Positions 40,283-49,141 are shown, counted from the first letter of the stretch. The stretch is 64,000 nt of DNA from Candidatus Omnitrophota bacterium (GCA_022703585.1 JAKLDJ010000001.1:612006-676005); one strand, 5' to 3'. Numbers and translations are program-made. Notes: generated by a model from the sequence alone, not told the origin.

Positions 40283-42529
40283 ATGAAAATAACTTTAAGA
40301 CTCATTCTTTCTTTAATTTTTATTGTGGCTGCGGTTGCCTTTTCCTTTTCGTTTTGGCAGGCGCGACAGGAAGAGGCGCGTCTTAAAAATGAACTTGAAA
40401 GACGGGCTAACATCGTTGCTGACAGCTTAAAAATGTCGGTTGAGCCTCTCTTGTCCTCGGATGATAAAAGATACCTTCAACGTATCGTTGATAAGTTCTC
40501 CAATAGAGAAAGGCTTGTTGGAATTGCTATTCATGATATCCAAGAGAATCTTATCTTGGCCTCAACCGACCTTCTGCCGAAGTTACAAGAAAATCCCAAG
40601 GTGATTGCGCCTAATATCCAGGACGTGGAAAAGTTAAGCACCGAGCAGGGGAAATTCATCAGTTTCGGTAAGCAACAATTGCATGCCTATTCTGTCCCGC
40701 TTTTGACCAATGAAAAAGTCAGCCATGTTCTGACTATTTTTCATGACGCAGCATATATCCAAGACCGGGTAGGCAGAATTTGGATAAATAGTTTTCAGAG
40801 AGCTTCGATACAAGCTTTTTTGATTGCTCTTGCAACGATGATTCTTGTTTACCTCAATATTATGACTCCGATTCGAAAAACAACTGAATGGATAAGAAAA
40901 GTTCGACAGGGGGAGTCGCTGGAGAAATTAGATCCTAAAGGCCAACAGCTCTTGGGGCCCTTGGCGAATGAAATCACCAAGATGGCAAAGAGTTTAGAGA
41001 TGGCCAGGTTTTCTGCCGAGGAAGAGGCTCGTTTGCGACACACAACAGAATCTTTGTGGACACCAGACCGATTAAAAGAATTTGTTCGGGATAAATTGAA
41101 AGGCCGGCCGCTTTTTGTTGTTTCAAACCGCGAGCCGTATATGCATATCAAGAAAGGAAAAGAAATTGAATGTATTGTTCCAGCCAGCGGGCTTGTGACA
41201 GCGATTGAGCCGGTGTTAAAGGCATGCGGGGGAATGTGGATCGCTCAAGGCAGTGGGGACGCTGACCGTGAGACCGTCGATAAGGACGATAAATTAAGAG
41301 TTCCGCCGGAAGAACCCCAATATGTTTTAAAACGGATCTGGGTTGATAAAGAGCTTGAAGACGGATTTTATTCCGGATTCTCTAATGAAGGATTATGGCC
41401 TCTTTGTCATATAGCGCATACCCGGCCTATTTTTAGAGAGAAAGACTGGTTGGCCTATATGGCAGTGAACAAGCAATTTGCCTTGGCTGTTGTAAAAGAG
41501 CTGGAAGGGATATCTGAGCCTAACATTCTTATTCAGGATTATCATTTTGCCTTGTTGCCAAAGATGATCAAGGCAGCTCGTCCGGATGCAAGGGTGGCTA
41601 TCTTTTGGCACATACCTTGGCCTAATCCAGAATCATTTGGTATCTGCCCCTGGCAAAAAGAGATTTTACAGGGGATGCTGGGAGCCGATATCGTTGGCTT
41701 TCACACCCAGTTTCACTGCAATAACTTTGCTGAGACGGTAGACCGATTTCTGGAATCGCGCATTGACTATGAGCATTTTACCGTTAGCAGGGAAGGACAC
41801 ACGTCTTGGATCAAGCCTTTCCCCATTAGCATCGATTCTAATTCAACTAATGGTATTTCTTCTGAGCTCAAAGAAACCAAGGAGAGTCTTTTAAAGAAAC
41901 ACAATATTCAAGCCGATTACATGGGGGTAGGGGTAGACCGTCTTGATTATACAAAGGGAATTATTGAAAGATTCCGTGCCGTGGAGCACTTTTTGGAAAA
42001 GAACCCGGAGTATATCGAAAAGTTTACCTTTGTAGAATTAGGGGCTCCCAGCCGGACGATGATTGCCAAGTATAAAGAATTTGTCGATGATGTTGTCCAG
42101 GTTGGCGAGAAGATCAATGCGCGTTTTAAAACCAAAACATGGCAACCCATTTTGTTTTTGATGAAACATCACGGCCATTCTGAGATTACACCGTTTTATA
42201 AAGCGGCGGATGTGTGTTTGGTGACCTCGCTGCATGACGGGATGAATTTGGTCGCTAAAGAGTTTGTGTCGGCACGGGACGATGAAAAGGGGGTTCTAAT
42301 CCTAAGTCAGTTTACCGGCGCTTCCCGCGAATTGAGAGATGCCTTAATCGTCAATCCCTACGATATCGTACAGACGGCCGAAGCAATAAAGAATGCCTTA
42401 GAAATGTCGGCGCCGGAGCAAAAAGAAAGAATGCGGAACATGAGAAGTGTGCTTAAGGATCATAATATCTATCGGTGGGCCAGCGAGTTGGTTGGGGAAT
42501 TGGCCCAGGTTCGGATGGATAAGGTTTAA
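40283..42529 (+). CDS. trehalose-6-phosphate synthase fused to a membrane sensor and HAMP module
   Basis: The 748-aa protein opens with a membrane helix (about 5-25), an extracytoplasmic domain of about 145 residues, a second helix (about 173-193) and a HAMP-like segment beginning M-T-P-I-R-K. From about 273 comes a GT20 domain: P-L-F-V-V-S-N-R-E-P-Y, Q-D-Y-H-F-A-L-L-P, F-W-H-I-P-W-P, G-F-H-T-Q-F-H, G-V-D-R-L-D-Y-T-K-G-I and D-G-M-N-L-V-A-K-E-F. It should make trehalose-6-phosphate from UDP-glucose and glucose-6-phosphate, with an external signal possibly setting activity. otsB and a GH15 gene follow. Confidence 0.93.
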   Translation: MKITLRLILSLIFIVAAVAFSFSFWQARQEEARLKNELERRANIVADSLKMSVEPLLSSDDKRYLQRIVDKFSNRERLVGIAIHDIQENLILASTDLLPKLQENPKVIAPNIQDVEKLSTEQGKFISFGKQQLHAYSVPLLTNEKVSHVLTIFHDAAYIQDRVGRIWINSFQRASIQAFLIALATMILVYLNIMTPIRKTTEWIRKVRQGESLEKLDPKGQQLLGPLANEITKMAKSLEMARFSAEEEARLRHTTESLWTPDRLKEFVRDKLKGRPLFVVSNREPYMHIKKGKEIECIVPASGLVTAIEPVLKACGGMWIAQGSGDADRETVDKDDKLRVPPEEPQYVLKRIWVDKELEDGFYSGFSNEGLWPLCHIAHTRPIFREKDWLAYMAVNKQFALAVVKELEGISEPNILIQDYHFALLPKMIKAARPDARVAIFWHIPWPNPESFGICPWQKEILQGMLGADIVGFHTQFHCNNFAETVDRFLESRIDYEHFTVSREGHTSWIKPFPISIDSNSTNGISSELKETKESLLKKHNIQADYMGVGVDRLDYTKGIIERFRAVEHFLEKNPEYIEKFTFVELGAPSRTMIAKYKEFVDDVVQVGEKINARFKTKTWQPILFLMKHHGHSEITPFYKAADVCLVTSLHDGMNLVAKEFVSARDDEKGVLILSQFTGASRELRDALIVNPYDIVQTAEAIKNALEMSAPEQKERMRNMRSVLKDHNIYRWASELVGELAQVRMDKV

Positions 42530-42538
42530 GGATCGCGT

Positions 42539-43375
42539 ATGTGCAGCTTTCGTAAAAAGCAAAAGAATTTTCTTGAGCGTCGGGACAGTTCTAGCTGCAT
42601 ATTCCGCGAACGCAACATCATGCTCTTTCTGGATTTTGATGGGACGCTTGCCGCTATTGTCGACCATTACAAGAAAGCGACGATTCTTCAAGAAAGCAAA
42701 ATGTTGTTAAAGAAAATAGCCGAGTGCCCGGAGTGTTTTGTGGCGATTGTAAGCGGCCGGGCATTATCTGATGTGAAGAAACGTGTTGGTTTGAAAAATG
42801 TTATTTACGTAGGAAATCATGGATTGGAATTGGAGGGGCCGGGTATCCGATATACGTCATTTGTTAAAACGGGCGTTAAAGTCTTATTTCGGAAGATAAA
42901 ATTTGATTTAGTGAAGCGTGTTAAGAAAGTTAAGGGTGTCTCGATCGAGGATAAAGGGCTGACGCTTAGCGTTCATTACCGGCGGGTTGGCCGGAAAGAT
43001 CTGATTTTATTTGAGCAGATGTTTTCAAAAAGCATGTGGCCTTATCTTATGGATGGGTGCATCAGTATCAACAAAGGGAAAAAAGTTTTTGAAATCAAGC
43101 CCGCGGTCAAATGGAATAAAGGCAGCGCGGTTTTATGGCTCTTGAAACATTTTCGAAAAAATGGCTGTTCTCGAAAGATGCTCCCCATCTTTATTGGAGA
43201 TGACGTGACAGATGAGACGGCATTTATTGCATTGAAGAACAAAGGGCTCTGTATCCGTGTCGGATGCGGCGAAACATCAGCGGCTCAGTATTGCCTAAGA
43301 AATATCAATCAGGTAACGCATTTCTTGAGGGCTGTTTTGGATTCCCAAAAAGCCGCCAGTTTGTATGGGAAATAA
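42539..43375 (+). CDS. otsB: trehalose-6-phosphate phosphatase
   Basis: The 278-aa HAD protein has L-F-L-D-F-D-G-T-L-A (nucleophile and acid Asp), I-V-S-G-R-A-L, G-N-H-G-L-E and I-G-D-D-V-T-D-E-T-A-F, as in OtsB. It removes phosphate from trehalose-6-phosphate. It begins 9 bases after the synthase stop, so the two are co-transcribed. The first 27 residues are polar and Cys/Arg-rich and are not part of the usual domain. Confidence 0.95.
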   Translation: MCSFRKKQKNFLERRDSSSCIFRERNIMLFLDFDGTLAAIVDHYKKATILQESKMLLKKIAECPECFVAIVSGRALSDVKKRVGLKNVIYVGNHGLELEGPGIRYTSFVKTGVKVLFRKIKFDLVKRVKKVKGVSIEDKGLTLSVHYRRVGRKDLILFEQMFSKSMWPYLMDGCISINKGKKVFEIKPAVKWNKGSAVLWLLKHFRKNGCSRKMLPIFIGDDVTDETAFIALKNKGLCIRVGCGETSAAQYCLRNINQVTHFLRAVLDSQKAASLYGK

Positions 43376-43396
43376 ATAACCTTAGGGAGTGGGGAT

Positions 43397-45193
43397 ATGA
43401 ACTATGCTGTTATCGGGAATTGCACAAGCGCCGCGCTGATTAGCCCGGAATGTTCGATTGACTGGCTGTGCCTGCCGTTTTTTGATTCGCCGTCGCTATT
43501 CGGGCGTCTTTTGGATGATCACAAAGGAGGGCATTTTCGTATTTGGGCCGAAGATGTCCTGGATGTCAAACAGGGATACACCCATCGTTCGCCTATTTTG
43601 AAAACAAGGTTTACGACTAAGAGCGGTATTTTTGAAGTGATGGACTACATGCCGCGCTTTTTGGCCCATGACGGCGAAGTAATGTGTCCGCCGGAAATTC
43701 ATCGGAATATTCACCTGATCGAAGGAAACCCCCAAATTATTGTCGAGCTTAAACCATGCCCTAACTATGGGTTGGCACCGGGAAGCTTCTCCGTATCTCC
43801 GGATTATCTTAAAATCAATTCCACCAAAGGTGAATACAATAGTTTTTATCTATATTCTGATCTGGATTTTAATGCAATCTTACGGGGTGAACCTATTGAG
43901 TTGAAGGCGTCATCGTATTTCATGCTTTCCTATCACGAGAAATTGGCTTCCGTGACCCAGGAACGAATTTATCTGGAATATGAAAGGACAAAAAGCTATT
44001 GGATGGATTGGGTTTATCGAGTAAAAGCTCCGCAAAAGTATCGCGAGATGGTGTTGCGTTCAATCATTACTCTCAAATTGCTGATGTTCCAAAAGACAGG
44101 AGCTTTTGTTGCGGCTCCGACTACTTCATTGCCGGAGATTAAAGGGGGAACGAGGAACTGGGATTACCGATTTTGTTGGGTCCGGGATGCAAGCATGATC
44201 ATTGATCTCTTTGCGCGCATCGGCCATATCATTGCGTCGGAAAATTTTATCAAATTTATCCTCGGGCGGATGCTGTTAAAGAAAGAGAATATCTCCGTCA
44301 TGTATGGGATCAACGGCGAACGGGATATCAAAGAGCAGGCCCTTGAACATCTTAAAGGGTATGAAGGTTCCGGGCCGGTGCGGATCGGCAATGCGGCGTA
44401 TCAACAACGGCAAAACGATGTTTATGGAGAATTGATTGAGGCGATCTATTCCTATTTTATTATCAACGCCGGAAGTAAGAAAAATTTCAATGAAGAATTG
44501 TGGACGGTGGTCCGTTCGCTTGCCAACCGCGTAGTTGAAACATGGCAGGAACCGGATTGCGGGATTTGGGAGCGGCGGGGGGCGATGCAGCATTTTGTTC
44601 ATTCCAAGATGATGAATTGGGTGGCGCTGGACCGGGCGGTAAAGATCAGTCGGTTTGTCGGAAAAGAAAAGAATGTCGAGCGGTATTTGAAAGTTGCGGA
44701 AGAGATCAAGAAAGATGTCTTAAAAAATGGCTGGGATGAGGAATTAAACAGCTTTGTCATGTTCTATGGCTCCAAAGACCTTGATGCGTCGAATCTCTTA
44801 ATGCTGCATTATGGATTTTTGGAGGCGGATGACCCGCGGATTATTGGAACCGTCGAGGCGTCTTGTAAAAAACTTTTGCGCGACGGATTTGTTATGCGCT
44901 ATACGGCAGAAGACGAATTTGGCGTTCCTGAAAATGCGTTTATTGTTTGCACGTTTTGGCTTATTAACGCGCTTTATTTGACCGGGCGTAGACAGGAAGC
45001 GCGGGAGATGTTTCAGCGGGTGATTGGTTATGTGAACAAATTTGGGCTGTTATCTGAAGTGATTGAATCCAAGACCGGCGTGTTGAGGGGAAATTTCCCC
45101 CAGGGGTATTCGCATTTAGCGTTGATTCAAACGGCACTTCTTTTAGAGACGAATTATCAGTGGAATGATGAGAAGCGATCTGCTCTTATCTGA
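43397..45193 (+). CDS. GH15 family glucoamylase/trehalase-like protein
   Basis: The 598-aa protein has the bacterial GH15 pattern: I-G-N-C-T-S-A-A-L-I near the start, S-I-D-W-L-C-L-P, N-W-D-Y-R-F-C-W-V-R-D-A-S (about 252-264), and D-C-G-I-W-E-R-R, which carries a catalytic Glu. Members hydrolyse alpha-1,4 glucans or trehalose. The position behind otsB points to trehalase or to glucan trimming linked to trehalose turnover. A Shine-Dalgarno TAGGGAG precedes the ATG. Confidence 0.9.
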   Translation: MNYAVIGNCTSAALISPECSIDWLCLPFFDSPSLFGRLLDDHKGGHFRIWAEDVLDVKQGYTHRSPILKTRFTTKSGIFEVMDYMPRFLAHDGEVMCPPEIHRNIHLIEGNPQIIVELKPCPNYGLAPGSFSVSPDYLKINSTKGEYNSFYLYSDLDFNAILRGEPIELKASSYFMLSYHEKLASVTQERIYLEYERTKSYWMDWVYRVKAPQKYREMVLRSIITLKLLMFQKTGAFVAAPTTSLPEIKGGTRNWDYRFCWVRDASMIIDLFARIGHIIASENFIKFILGRMLLKKENISVMYGINGERDIKEQALEHLKGYEGSGPVRIGNAAYQQRQNDVYGELIEAIYSYFIINAGSKKNFNEELWTVVRSLANRVVETWQEPDCGIWERRGAMQHFVHSKMMNWVALDRAVKISRFVGKEKNVERYLKVAEEIKKDVLKNGWDEELNSFVMFYGSKDLDASNLLMLHYGFLEADDPRIIGTVEASCKKLLRDGFVMRYTAEDEFGVPENAFIVCTFWLINALYLTGRRQEAREMFQRVIGYVNKFGLLSEVIESKTGVLRGNFPQGYSHLALIQTALLLETNYQWNDEKRSALI

Positions 45194-45216
45194 GATGTCG
45201 AAAATGATGGGGATGC

Positions 45217-45241
45217 AAAAAGTGCCGTAGGGGCCTTTTTT
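45217..45241 (+). terminator. weak terminator after the trehalose operon
   Basis: AAAAAG pairs with CTTTTT and GCC with GGC, with one bulged T and a 5-base loop. The 3' arm runs into TTTTTT. Confidence 0.55.
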
Positions 45242-45259
45242 CGCCTTATTTTAAGGAAA

Positions 45260-45283
45260 GCCAATACGGCATTTAATTTTTCT
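45260..45283 (+). repeat. direct repeat, left boundary of the glycosyltransferase cassette
   Basis: This 24-base stretch (GCCAATACGGCATTTAAT...) matches 48500-48523 at 22 of 24 positions, both changes being C/T. The core CGGCATTTAA is also the sequence at the 3' end of the tRNA-Leu gene read on the minus strand. Confidence 0.75.
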
Positions 45284-45346
45284 GGACGGAGTCTTTGGCT
45301 ACCCGCGTAATGAACTCAAAATAAGTAACGAGTTGGCAAAAGTTTT

Positions 45347-47326
45347 TCATGGCTGGAAATCTAAATCCAGATAAATCGACATGACCCGTAGCGGCGGGTC
45401 AAGCAACAGAAACCGATACCGGTGATATGCGCCGGGATTGAGTACCTGATATGCCCACAAATTAAGCTGTGCTACTGCCGGATTCTTTGTTGTCTCTAAA
45501 GTGACCCACCGCTTACCATCTGCCGAGGCCTGTAAGATAAAGTTCACCAGGTCCGCATGGTGAGATGTTGAGCTAAAAACCCCCCAGATAAAATTCTGCA
45601 AAACGCGATCGTCGTGATCCAGAAAATCAAATTCCACCCAAGGCAAGCCGGCAGACGAAGCTATAGCTGAGTAAAAAGGAAATTTTTGGCCGTTTCTTTT
45701 TTGCTCAAAGACCAGAAACCGGCCCTGGCGGAAAGCTGAAACCTCTTGTCCCGGCAGCGCGGATACTCTTACCTGCACAATCGGTTTTGAGATTGACCAA
45801 CGCACTGCCTGGGCGTCCCGCAAATCGATGATACTGGTATTCTCATCGACGAAGATCAGCTTTCCCACATCTGTATCGACCGGGATTGGGGTCCGTCCGG
45901 ATTTCTGCATGATCTCATCAACAATATGCTGCGGGCCAAAAATTATACCGCTGAATTCAAACGGCAATTTGCGGCCGATCAACGTTTCTCCGGATCCCAG
46001 GGGCAAGGTCATTACCATAACTCGATGGATTTTCTCCGGATCAAACCCCGAGATTTTGTCGCGGATAAAATTTAATTCCCGGCTGTAATTATGTACTACG
46101 GCAGAAATATTACGGCTTGTTAACACGCCGGGAATAACTGTAAAAATGATCAGAATTCCCGCCGTAACCGCCGTTCGTTTTTTTTCGTCCAGTCCTGCCG
46201 CGACAGCGCGTAACAACCCGATCAGCCACAACAAAAGCAGCGCTGCCGAAGCGAAAAGTACCCGATACCCAATGACATGGTCACATCCCTTGGCTATGAG
46301 TGTCGGAAGATTGACCAGGGTAAACAGCGCCGTTCCCCCCAAAAACTTTTGCAAGAAAGCCGTACGGTCAAATTCCCGTCTAGTTTGTTGCCAAAGCCCT
46401 GCTGCGCACAGTACGGCCAACACCAAAAGCCCTCCCCCTGCATTCGGCCCCCAGGTCAAATGCCACACCCCGGCCATGGAAACCAGGAAAGTTTCCCAGA
46501 GCAGCCGAGATTTGGAGAACAAATCCACGCCCATCCCCAGCTCGTAAAGTCCGCCGGTCAGGGTTACTGCATGGATCTGCATAAACTTTAGATTCATCTG
46601 TGCCCAGGGGATGACAATTTTGAGGTTTACAATCAAATAAACCAACATGGCGCTGCCAAAGAAAATCAAATCTCGTATAAAAATTCTTCGAATTTGCGGA
46701 ACTTGAGCCTTTGTGGAAAAAAGCAAAGACGCAAACGTGCAGACAAACACAAATACCGCATTAGGCGGATAAATAAAGAGCGCGGCTTCGAAAAGCAGGA
46801 ACGAAAGGGTCAGCGATCCGACGGAGCGTATCCCATTTGGCTGTAATATTTCTTTCCCTTCGACCTTCCATCCTTGTTCCAACAATATGTAAGCCCAAAG
46901 ACTCGGTAGCAGGGTTAGAAACCCACTTAAAGAAGTCGCCGCCAGCAGAACATAGATTTGGCTCTCCGGTAAAAAAACAATAGCCAGCCCCAAGATAAAG
47001 AGCCAGAACGGTTCCAATCTACAGCGTTGACGCAAAAACCGGAGGAGAGTTGTAATAAAGACCAGCATGCAGAGAAACGAAATGATTCGCCAGATAGCGA
47101 GGTCCGCGACGCGATGAATTGTCCAAGACATCCAGTTGATCAGAGCGGCCTGCAAAGCCCGCCCTACCAAAATCAGGTGCCGGGTATCCATAAAGATCTG
47201 ATGATTGCTCAAGGAGGGCGGAATTAAGGTGTAATCATTATGCACTCCGAATTCAGTGATGAAGGCTGGGAGATATGCAAGGAGGGGAAGGAGCACAAGA
47301 AAGAAACCGTAGCTTATTTTCTTCAT
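45347..47326 (-). CDS. large multi-pass membrane protein, GT-C-like, in a mobile-looking cassette
   Basis: The 659-aa protein has at least ten hydrophobic helices in its first 430 residues. A soluble C-terminal domain follows whose last part (W-V-E-F-D-F-L-D-H-D, W-V-T-L-E-T-T-K-N-P) looks like a beta-sandwich. It lacks a clear catalytic motif that I can name. With the GT2 gene next to it, it fits a GtrB/flippase-type sugar transfer pair in the membrane. It lies inside the block bounded by direct repeats. Confidence 0.55.
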   Translation of the reverse strand: MKKISYGFFLVLLPLLAYLPAFITEFGVHNDYTLIPPSLSNHQIFMDTRHLILVGRALQAALINWMSWTIHRVADLAIWRIISFLCMLVFITTLLRFLRQRCRLEPFWLFILGLAIVFLPESQIYVLLAATSLSGFLTLLPSLWAYILLEQGWKVEGKEILQPNGIRSVGSLTLSFLLFEAALFIYPPNAVFVFVCTFASLLFSTKAQVPQIRRIFIRDLIFFGSAMLVYLIVNLKIVIPWAQMNLKFMQIHAVTLTGGLYELGMGVDLFSKSRLLWETFLVSMAGVWHLTWGPNAGGGLLVLAVLCAAGLWQQTRREFDRTAFLQKFLGGTALFTLVNLPTLIAKGCDHVIGYRVLFASAALLLLWLIGLLRAVAAGLDEKKRTAVTAGILIIFTVIPGVLTSRNISAVVHNYSRELNFIRDKISGFDPEKIHRVMVMTLPLGSGETLIGRKLPFEFSGIIFGPQHIVDEIMQKSGRTPIPVDTDVGKLIFVDENTSIIDLRDAQAVRWSISKPIVQVRVSALPGQEVSAFRQGRFLVFEQKRNGQKFPFYSAIASSAGLPWVEFDFLDHDDRVLQNFIWGVFSSTSHHADLVNFILQASADGKRWVTLETTKNPAVAQLNLWAYQVLNPGAYHRYRFLLLDPPLRVMSIYLDLDFQP

Positions 47327-47406
47327 GACTCGTCTATTTTATGTGCGGATGTTTTCGAAAAGCCGGCAATGCCCTTAACTCACGGGATTCCTGAGAAAGA
47401 TAGGTA

Positions 47407-48336
47407 TTAATCTTCAAAATGATTAATATTTTTGATGATATACCTTGGCCGACCTCTGGTATTTTTGTATATCTTAAGCGCATAAAGGCTTAAAATCCCT
47501 AAGGCAATCATCAGCGTTGCCCACAAGAAGACAACCAGTACGACCCAAGTTCCGCACCAGGCCAAATTCACGCCGAGCACAAGTAAAATTGCCAGCACGG
47601 CTGAAGCCGCAGTTCCCAGAAGTCCGACCAGCAGAATCAAATATGCCGGAAAATCGGAGAAAGTAATGATCCCGCCTAAAAATCTTGACCAGGCATTAAA
47701 CCCAAATACCGGCATCTTTGATTGCCCTGCGGCTCTGGGCTGCATTTCATATTCGATATACGCCTGCTTAAATCCCAGCCAGGGAACCAGTCCTCTTAAA
47801 TAAGGCTCAGCTTCGGTTAAGGCCGATAAATGTTTTGCCGCATTCTTCGATATTAATTTAAAATCACCCGCATCGTAGGGAATTTTGATTTCTGAAAGAT
47901 TACCGATAATGCGGTAGGCAAAAAACGCGGCAAGGATTTTAAGAGGACTTTCTTTAATTCTTTTACGGCGGACGGTATGAACGATATCGGCCCCGGCCCT
48001 CCAGGACTGCAACATCCGCGCAACTGTTTCCGGAGGGTCTTGCATGTCCGTGAACATGGTAATAACCGCATCTCCCTTTGACTGGCTGATCCCGGCCATA
48101 ATAGATTCCTCAAGCCCAAAACGCCGTGACATATCTACTAATATGATCTTTCCTTTGCCTTTTTGTTTAGCCTGGTCAGCGATGACCTTGACTGAGCTAT
48201 CCTTCGAGTCATCATTGATAAAGATCATCTCGTAGTCTTCCGGTTCTTTAGCCATGATTTCTCGAATCCGGCCGATCAAAAGCGGGAGGGTTTGTTCTTC
48301 ATTATAAAAGGGTAGGACAAAAGAAATTTTTGCCAT
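47407..48336 (-). CDS. polyprenyl-phosphate glycosyltransferase, GtrB/DPM1-like, with two C-terminal helices
   Basis: From the Met at 48336 the protein is about 309 aa. The GT2 domain reads I-S-F-V-L-P-F-Y-N-E-E-Q, I-F-I-N-D-D-S-K-D-S-S, M-F-T-D-M-Q-D-P-P-E (D-x-D type) and R-R-K-R-I-K-E-S-P. Two long hydrophobic helices end the protein, as in GtrB of O-antigen modification islands. It should load a sugar onto undecaprenyl phosphate for the adjacent GT-C-like protein. The longer ORF start at 48375 lies in repeat DNA and is not preferred. Confidence 0.9.
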   Translation of the reverse strand: MAKISFVLPFYNEEQTLPLLIGRIREIMAKEPEDYEMIFINDDSKDSSVKVIADQAKQKGKGKIILVDMSRRFGLEESIMAGISQSKGDAVITMFTDMQDPPETVARMLQSWRAGADIVHTVRRKRIKESPLKILAAFFAYRIIGNLSEIKIPYDAGDFKLISKNAAKHLSALTEAEPYLRGLVPWLGFKQAYIEYEMQPRAAGQSKMPVFGFNAWSRFLGGIITFSDFPAYLILLVGLLGTAASAVLAILLVLGVNLAWCGTWVVLVVFLWATLMIALGILSLYALKIYKNTRGRPRYIIKNINHFED

Positions 48337-48364
48337 GTTAATCTGATTCCGTTGAGAGGCAATT

Positions 48365-48554
48365 AAGCGCCGCATGATTCTTTCTCTAACTATATTTAGA
48401 GGATATCAATGCAGCACTTGATTTTTTCTAGATGACCATCTTTTTAATTTAAAGGAAGTCAAGCGCCGCATGGCTTTCTCTCTAACCATATTAGAGGATG
48501 CCAACACGGCATTTAACTTTTCTTAACGTTGATCCTTTTAAATCGAAGGAAGTT
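48365..48554. repeat. two tandem repeat units of about 95 bases beside tRNA-Leu
   Basis: Unit 1 (48365-48460) and unit 2 (48461-48554) both start AAGCGCCGCATG and end GGAAGT, with clear identity between. A third unit seems to begin at 48555 and runs into the tRNA-Leu 3' end (AATGCCG). In unit 2 CGGCATTTAACTT (48507-48519) is the exact inverse of AAGTTAAATGCCG (48550-48562), a 13-bp inverted repeat that includes the tRNA end. Positions 48500-48523 form the right partner of the direct repeat at 45260. Confidence 0.75.
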
Positions 48555-48557
48555 AAA

Positions 48558-48640
48558 TGCCGAAGGAGGGAGTCGAACCCTCACATCCGTGAGGACAACG
48601 GTTTTTGAGACCGCCGCGTATGCCATTCCGCCACTTCGGC
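48558..48640 (-). tRNA. tRNA-Leu (anticodon CAA)
   Basis: Read on the minus strand, GCCGAAG (5') pairs with CTTCGGC before discriminator A. The anticodon loop CTCAAAA gives CAA. A long variable arm (TGTCCTCACGGATGTGAGGG) and the GGTTCGACTCC T-arm are typical of tRNA-Leu. CCA is not encoded. Confidence 0.93.
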
Positions 48641-48669
48641 AAAAATTTATAAATTTTACCCGCCGCGCC

Positions 48670-48723
48670 CGTCCCGACAGCTGTCGGGACGAGGTCTCGG
48701 CAAATTTGCTTTGCAAATTTGCC
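48670..48723. repeat. two palindromes between the tRNA-Leu gene and its partial copy
   Basis: A 22-bp perfect palindrome lies at 48670-48691 (core GTCCCGACAGCTGTCGGGAC). An 11-bp stem GGCAAATTTGC with loop TTT lies at 48699-48723. They fill the space where the rest of a second tRNA-Leu would lie. Confidence 0.85.
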
Positions 48724-48726
48724 GGA

Positions 48727-48753
48727 TATGCCATTCCGCCACTTCGGCAAAAA
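48727..48753 (-). pseudogene. partial duplicate of the tRNA-Leu 5' end
   Basis: These 27 bases are identical to 48619-48645: the first 22 bases of tRNA-Leu plus five upstream Ts. The rest of the tRNA is replaced by palindromic DNA, so no functional tRNA can form. Confidence 0.85.
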
Positions 48754-48757
48754 GTTT

Positions 48758-49141
48758 TTAATGAAAAAGCTGTTCTATGTTCTTCCGGTTCAAATAAGCG
48801 ATGACAAAGCTATGATAAATGACGGAGATGCTATCTTTAATATGGGCCGGGAAGGATGTCACTAAAAACCCGTTGAGGCTGATGATGTCCGCCCAAAGCA
48901 ATATCTTGCTTAAAATGACGACGGAAGAAAAATAAATTAATAACTTGTAGGCGATTTTACTAAATCTTAAAACCCCAACCCCTAAGAACGTCGATAAAGA
49001 TGCTGTAATAAGAACGAATAAAAGGACGTTGGGGGTCTTTGTGTTTGTCGACAAAACAAGGGAAACGGCGATCGCCGACAGGGTGATGACCCCGATGAAT
49101 ATTTCAATGACGGCGATAAGAAGAATTATTTTCTTCTGCAT
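48758..49141 (-). CDS. small four-helix membrane protein of unknown function
   Basis: The 127-aa protein is almost wholly hydrophobic, with about four helices (I-I-L-L-I-A-V-I-E-I-F-I-G-V-I, then V-L-L-F-V-L-I-T-A-S-L, L-L-I-Y-F-S-S-V-V-I-L and a final S-V-I-Y-H-S-F-V-I-A-Y-L). I do not recognise the family. It lies between the tRNA-Leu fragment and tRNA-Ala on the same strand. No strong RBS is seen, so confidence is moderate. Confidence 0.55.
   Translation of the reverse strand: MQKKIILLIAVIEIFIGVITLSAIAVSLVLSTNTKTPNVLLFVLITASLSTFLGVGVLRFSKIAYKLLIYFSSVVILSKILLWADIISLNGFLVTSFPAHIKDSISVIYHSFVIAYLNRKNIEQLFH

Noticed and set aside
48529-48804. Overlapping open frames of 60-90 codons on both strands around tRNA-Leu
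   Set aside because: They read through the tRNA, its partial copy and palindromes; none has an RBS or protein-like composition.
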